Below are positions 14,715 to 17,298 of a stretch of 17,298 nucleotides of DNA, one piece after another; within the stretch, counting starts at the first letter, position 1; each line of letters begins with the position of its first letter. Under the pieces are notes generated by a model. That model saw only the letters and a program-made list of their open reading frames with translations. It was not told the DNA's origin and ran no database searches. The DNA is from Chloroflexota bacterium. GTDB lineage: Bacteria > Chloroflexota > UBA6077. The stretch covers positions 1 through 17,298 of the forward strand of contig JAJZQR010000098.1 of assembly GCA_021806765.1 (NCBI GenBank), in the 5' to 3' direction. The translations under genes and the position numbers were made by a program.

Positions 14715-15139
14715 CACCTGCCCCGTCTCTCCTCTTGGTTTCTCCCGTTCGTGGCAGGAGAAGGGTTTCCCCCGAAAGCTCAAGATGGTAGACTGGCAAC
14801 GAGCAACACCAATCACCTGGTCCCTTGGTCGGCTTCCCTCTGAGGGTGCTCCAACATGGGCTGTATAGCCCTTAGCGTTGAGCGCCCGGGCCAATTTCAA
14901 CGAGCTCTTAGAAACTCACATGTATGGGCGCTGCTACCAGCGCACGTCTCTGGTTTGGTGATCAAGTTGGTCAGTGGCGGGGGCCCGGCTGTCTGACCTT
15001 TCCCAGTCTTCAATCCGTGGGAAGCTGTAGAACTACTATTGCGCTACAGGCCAGTTCTGCTGGAGAGATCCAGCCGAGGCAGGGGTGAGGCCGGAGCCTA
15101 GGATGCAGCACAGGAACTTGACGAGAGGTGCCGGCTGCG
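14715..15139. other. 425-base spacer between abiEii and the helicase gene
   Basis: I see no supportable gene here. Just after abiEii, TTCTCC (14740-14745) and GGAGAA (14757-14762) could form a weak hairpin, with no T-run. An inverted repeat CTGTAG (15025-15030)/CTACAG (15044-15049) with a 13-base spacer contains a possible -10 box TACTAT (15034-15039), followed by a small stem CCAG/CTGG at 15051-15063. These could belong to the promoter of the helicase operon, but the -35 match is poor and the assignment is weak. Confidence 0.4.
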
Positions 15140-17298
15140 TTGCACATCGCAGTATTCGAGGGTGATCGAGTTCTACTTAGAGACCGACCGTGGCGAGTTC
15201 GCAGCCGCAGCCAAGTCGCCGGGTCTGCCACCGTGATGGAGTTGGAGGCCCAGGACGGCGAGCTACCTCATCTAGTCTCAGTGATGGTTCCTCCCGATGA
15301 AATCATCTCCTTGCCCAGTGAAACTCTCCACTTCGACCTCAATGGCCTAGACGCCTTCGGGCCTTGGGCTCGTGCCCACCAGATTCTCGGAGCCACACTG
15401 ATCGGGCAAACAGGACTGCTCTCAGGCGCCAGATTCGGCCGCGTTGCTCTGGAAGCCTATCAATTGGCTCCGACACTTCGCCTTCTGAGCAAGTCGCGCC
15501 CGAGTCTCCTCATTGCCGACGACGTGGGCCTGGGGAAGACAATCGAAGCCGGCCTGGCGCTGCTGGAATTGCTCGCCCGCGGCCGAGCTCGTAGGGTGCT
15601 GGTGGTCGCACCGCCTGGGCTTCTCGTCCAGTGGAAGGAAGAACTGGCCGACAAGTTCGGTCTGGACTTTGCGGTGATCGAGAATGCGTCCGGACTCGCG
15701 CGGGTTCAAACCGACCTTCCGGCGGGCATAAGCCCCTGGGATGCCCTGCCCTTTGTGCTCACTTCGGTTGACTTCCTGAAGAAAGAAACAGTTCGCGGCC
15801 GGGCCTTGCGCAAGCGATGGGACTTGATAATAGTTGACGAGGCTCACTCTCTTGCCGAGTCGGGTACTCCAGACAACCCGTATCGAACTCAACGCACCCG
15901 GCTCGGGGTAGCGCTCCGGGATGCGTCAAGGGGACTCCTACTTCTCACGGCGACTCCGCACAACGGGTACTCGCACTCCTTTCGGTCTCTGCTGGACTTG
16001 GTAGAGCCGATGGCTGGTACCTTCGCCGGCGATCGCGACAAGCTGGCTCGGCGTGTCGAGGCGGCCATGGTGCGCCGCATGAAACCCCAGATCACCCGAA
16101 TCCGTCCAGATGGGATCCGCGAGGAGGTGTTCCCGCGCAGAAATGTATCAGGCATCCCAGTGCCGCTCGAAGCAAGTGAGCAGGAACTCCTGCGCAAGGT
16201 GGCAGCATACTGCTCCAAGACCGCGCGATCGGCTCATGAGACCGAGGAGGCGGACCTCGTCACGTTTGCGATGCAGATCGTGAAGAAGCGTGCCCTGTCC
16301 AGTCGCCGAGCCTTGGAGAACACGATAGAGCATCGACTCGATGCTCTTCGCAAGGAAGAAGCCGATGCCCTACCGACGGCCGCGGAGATCCGGGAACTCC
16401 AGGACGAACTGCCCATGGATGAGGTCGGTGCGGAAGGAACTGCCATCCGGATCGTGCGTGCGGCTGTACCCAAGGAGGAGAAGCGCCGCAAGGCCGAGAT
16501 TAGTGCGCTAAACGGGATACGTCGGCTGCTGAGAAGCCTTCCAACGAGGGACCCGAAGGTCGAGTCCCTCTTGCAGCAAGTGCGAGCTGTGCTTGCAGGG
16601 GACCCAACCGCCAAGATCATCGTCTTCACCGAGTATCTAGATTCGGTTTTCACCATCAGTGACGCCCTCGAGCAGGCCGATGACTTGAAGGGGAGGGCCG
16701 TGGTTCTTAGAGGCGGGCTCTCGGGTGGAAAACGGAGACGCATCCAGGACAGGTTCGATCAGCCCGATATTGCCCTCCTGCTCGCGACAGATGCTGCAAG
16801 TGAGGGGCTGAACCTTCAACGGCTCTGCCACAGAGTGATCCATTTCGAGTTGCCGTGGAATCCCAATCGGTTGGAGCAGCGCAATGGCCGAGTGGATCGA
16901 TACGGCCAGAAGCACGCTCCGCTGATACGTTACCTGTACTATCCTGATAGCCCTGAGGACGATGTTCTCCATAGGTTGGTCGGTAGGATCGAGAGCATTC
17001 GAGATGACCGAGTCTCGACTCCTGACATCCTGGGGGTGCTGAGCGGCGCTGGTGACCTGAGCCGCCAACTGGTCGATCTGAACCCCGACGAGGCTGGTTT
17101 GGAAGCTCACAAGTCCTCTCTCATCCAGCATTTTGAGGACAGGACCGCGGACTTCGTCCGCAACGTCCAACCCTTGATTACGGCAGGAGACGGGAGCGAC
17201 GTCCTCGAAAGCCAGCGTCTCTTGGATCTGCTGAACACAGCGGAGCCGTTGATGCCGGACGAGAAGGAACTCGAGATGTTGATGTCCGAAGATCGGAA
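15140..17298 (+). CDS. SNF2-family DEAD/DEAH helicase, DrmD-like (DISARM), 3' end outside the window
   Basis: This is a superfamily 2 ATPase/helicase of the SNF2 type; 719 codons are visible and the gene continues past the window. Helicase motifs appear in order: I DDVGLGKT (127-134, Lys133), Ia VLVVAPPGLLVQWKEEL, II DEAH (233-236), III LLLTATPHNG, IV IIVFTEYL, V LLATDAASEGLNLQ and VI RLEQRNGRVDRYGQ. The N-terminal part (VLLRDRPWRVRS, then a segment leading into ALEAYQLAPTLRLLSKSRPS) and the long insert after motif III resemble DrmD, the helicase of class 1 DISARM anti-phage systems. TTG at 15140 is chosen because AGAGGTG lies nine bases upstream; GTG at 15128 is the alternative, and an in-frame stop lies at 15119-15121. 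Later starts, GTG 15233 or ATG 15236, would cut the N-terminal domain. Another SNF2 defence helicase cannot be excluded without the downstream genes. Confidence 0.82.
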   Translation, partial: MHIAVFEGDRVLLRDRPWRVRSRSQVAGSATVMELEAQDGELPHLVSVMVPPDEIISLPSETLHFDLNGLDAFGPWARAHQILGATLIGQTGLLSGARFGRVALEAYQLAPTLRLLSKSRPSLLIADDVGLGKTIEAGLALLELLARGRARRVLVVAPPGLLVQWKEELADKFGLDFAVIENASGLARVQTDLPAGISPWDALPFVLTSVDFLKKETVRGRALRKRWDLIIVDEAHSLAESGTPDNPYRTQRTRLGVALRDASRGLLLLTATPHNGYSHSFRSLLDLVEPMAGTFAGDRDKLARRVEAAMVRRMKPQITRIRPDGIREEVFPRRNVSGIPVPLEASEQELLRKVAAYCSKTARSAHETEEADLVTFAMQIVKKRALSSRRALENTIEHRLDALRKEEADALPTAAEIRELQDELPMDEVGAEGTAIRIVRAAVPKEEKRRKAEISALNGIRRLLRSLPTRDPKVESLLQQVRAVLAGDPTAKIIVFTEYLDSVFTISDALEQADDLKGRAVVLRGGLSGGKRRRIQDRFDQPDIALLLATDAASEGLNLQRLCHRVIHFELPWNPNRLEQRNGRVDRYGQKHAPLIRYLYYPDSPEDDVLHRLVGRIESIRDDRVSTPDILGVLSGAGDLSRQLVDLNPDEAGLEAHKSSLIQHFEDRTADFVRNVQPLITAGDGSDVLESQRLLDLLNTAEPLMPDEKELEMLMSEDR

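Noticed and set aside
15422..17170. Several minus-strand open frames opposite the helicase
   Set aside because: The plus-strand frame, open from 15122 to the window end, carries all helicase motifs in order; the minus-strand frames have none.

Overview
The window is GC-rich bacterial DNA with tightly packed genes, mostly preceded by good Shine-Dalgarno sequences. The Pro/Ala/Thr-rich linker after the lipobox of a Tat-type solute-binding lipoprotein, together with the tungsten aldehyde:ferredoxin oxidoreductase, suggests a Chloroflexota-like or related bacterium, probably anaerobic or facultative. That assignment is inference only; no rRNA or taxonomic marker is present.

Left part (1-12147): a catabolic cluster arranged around a divergent promoter region (3382-3756). 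Leftward, from a consensus-like promoter, run a short-chain dehydrogenase, a LivK-type binding protein, a LivH-type permease and the first codons of the next gene, probably livM. Rightward run a NrpR-type regulator (winged helix plus DUF128), a class III aminotransferase of the glutamate-1-semialdehyde aminomutase-like group, a DUF6282 metal-dependent hydrolase, a tungsten aldehyde:ferredoxin oxidoreductase, a Glu/Leu/Phe/Val dehydrogenase and a citrate synthase. A coherent reading is uptake of an amino compound, hydrolytic and oxidoreductive processing, transamination to an aldehyde, ferredoxin-linked oxidation to the acid, glutamate recycling through the dehydrogenase, and entry of carbon into the TCA cycle, under a regulator of a family known to sense 2-oxoglutarate. 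The substrate is unknown. The divergent region and the gaps before the glutamate dehydrogenase and citrate synthase genes contain several perfect inverted repeats that look regulatory.

Boundary (12148-12355): after a bidirectional terminator-like hairpin lies the 3' half of a tRNA-Gly(TCC) on the minus strand, complete from the anticodon stem to CCA but lacking the D arm and 5' acceptor strand. This is the usual footprint of a tRNA-targeting integrative element, and the orientation places the element to the right.

Right part (12356-17298): the presumed island. It holds an N-terminally truncated Xre/MbcA/ParS-type antitoxin remnant, a complete AbiEi/AbiEii type IV toxin-antitoxin operon with a palindromic operator candidate, a 425-base spacer, and the first 719 codons of a SNF2-family helicase resembling DrmD of DISARM that runs off the right end. 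This looks like a phage-defence island whose main system continues beyond the window.
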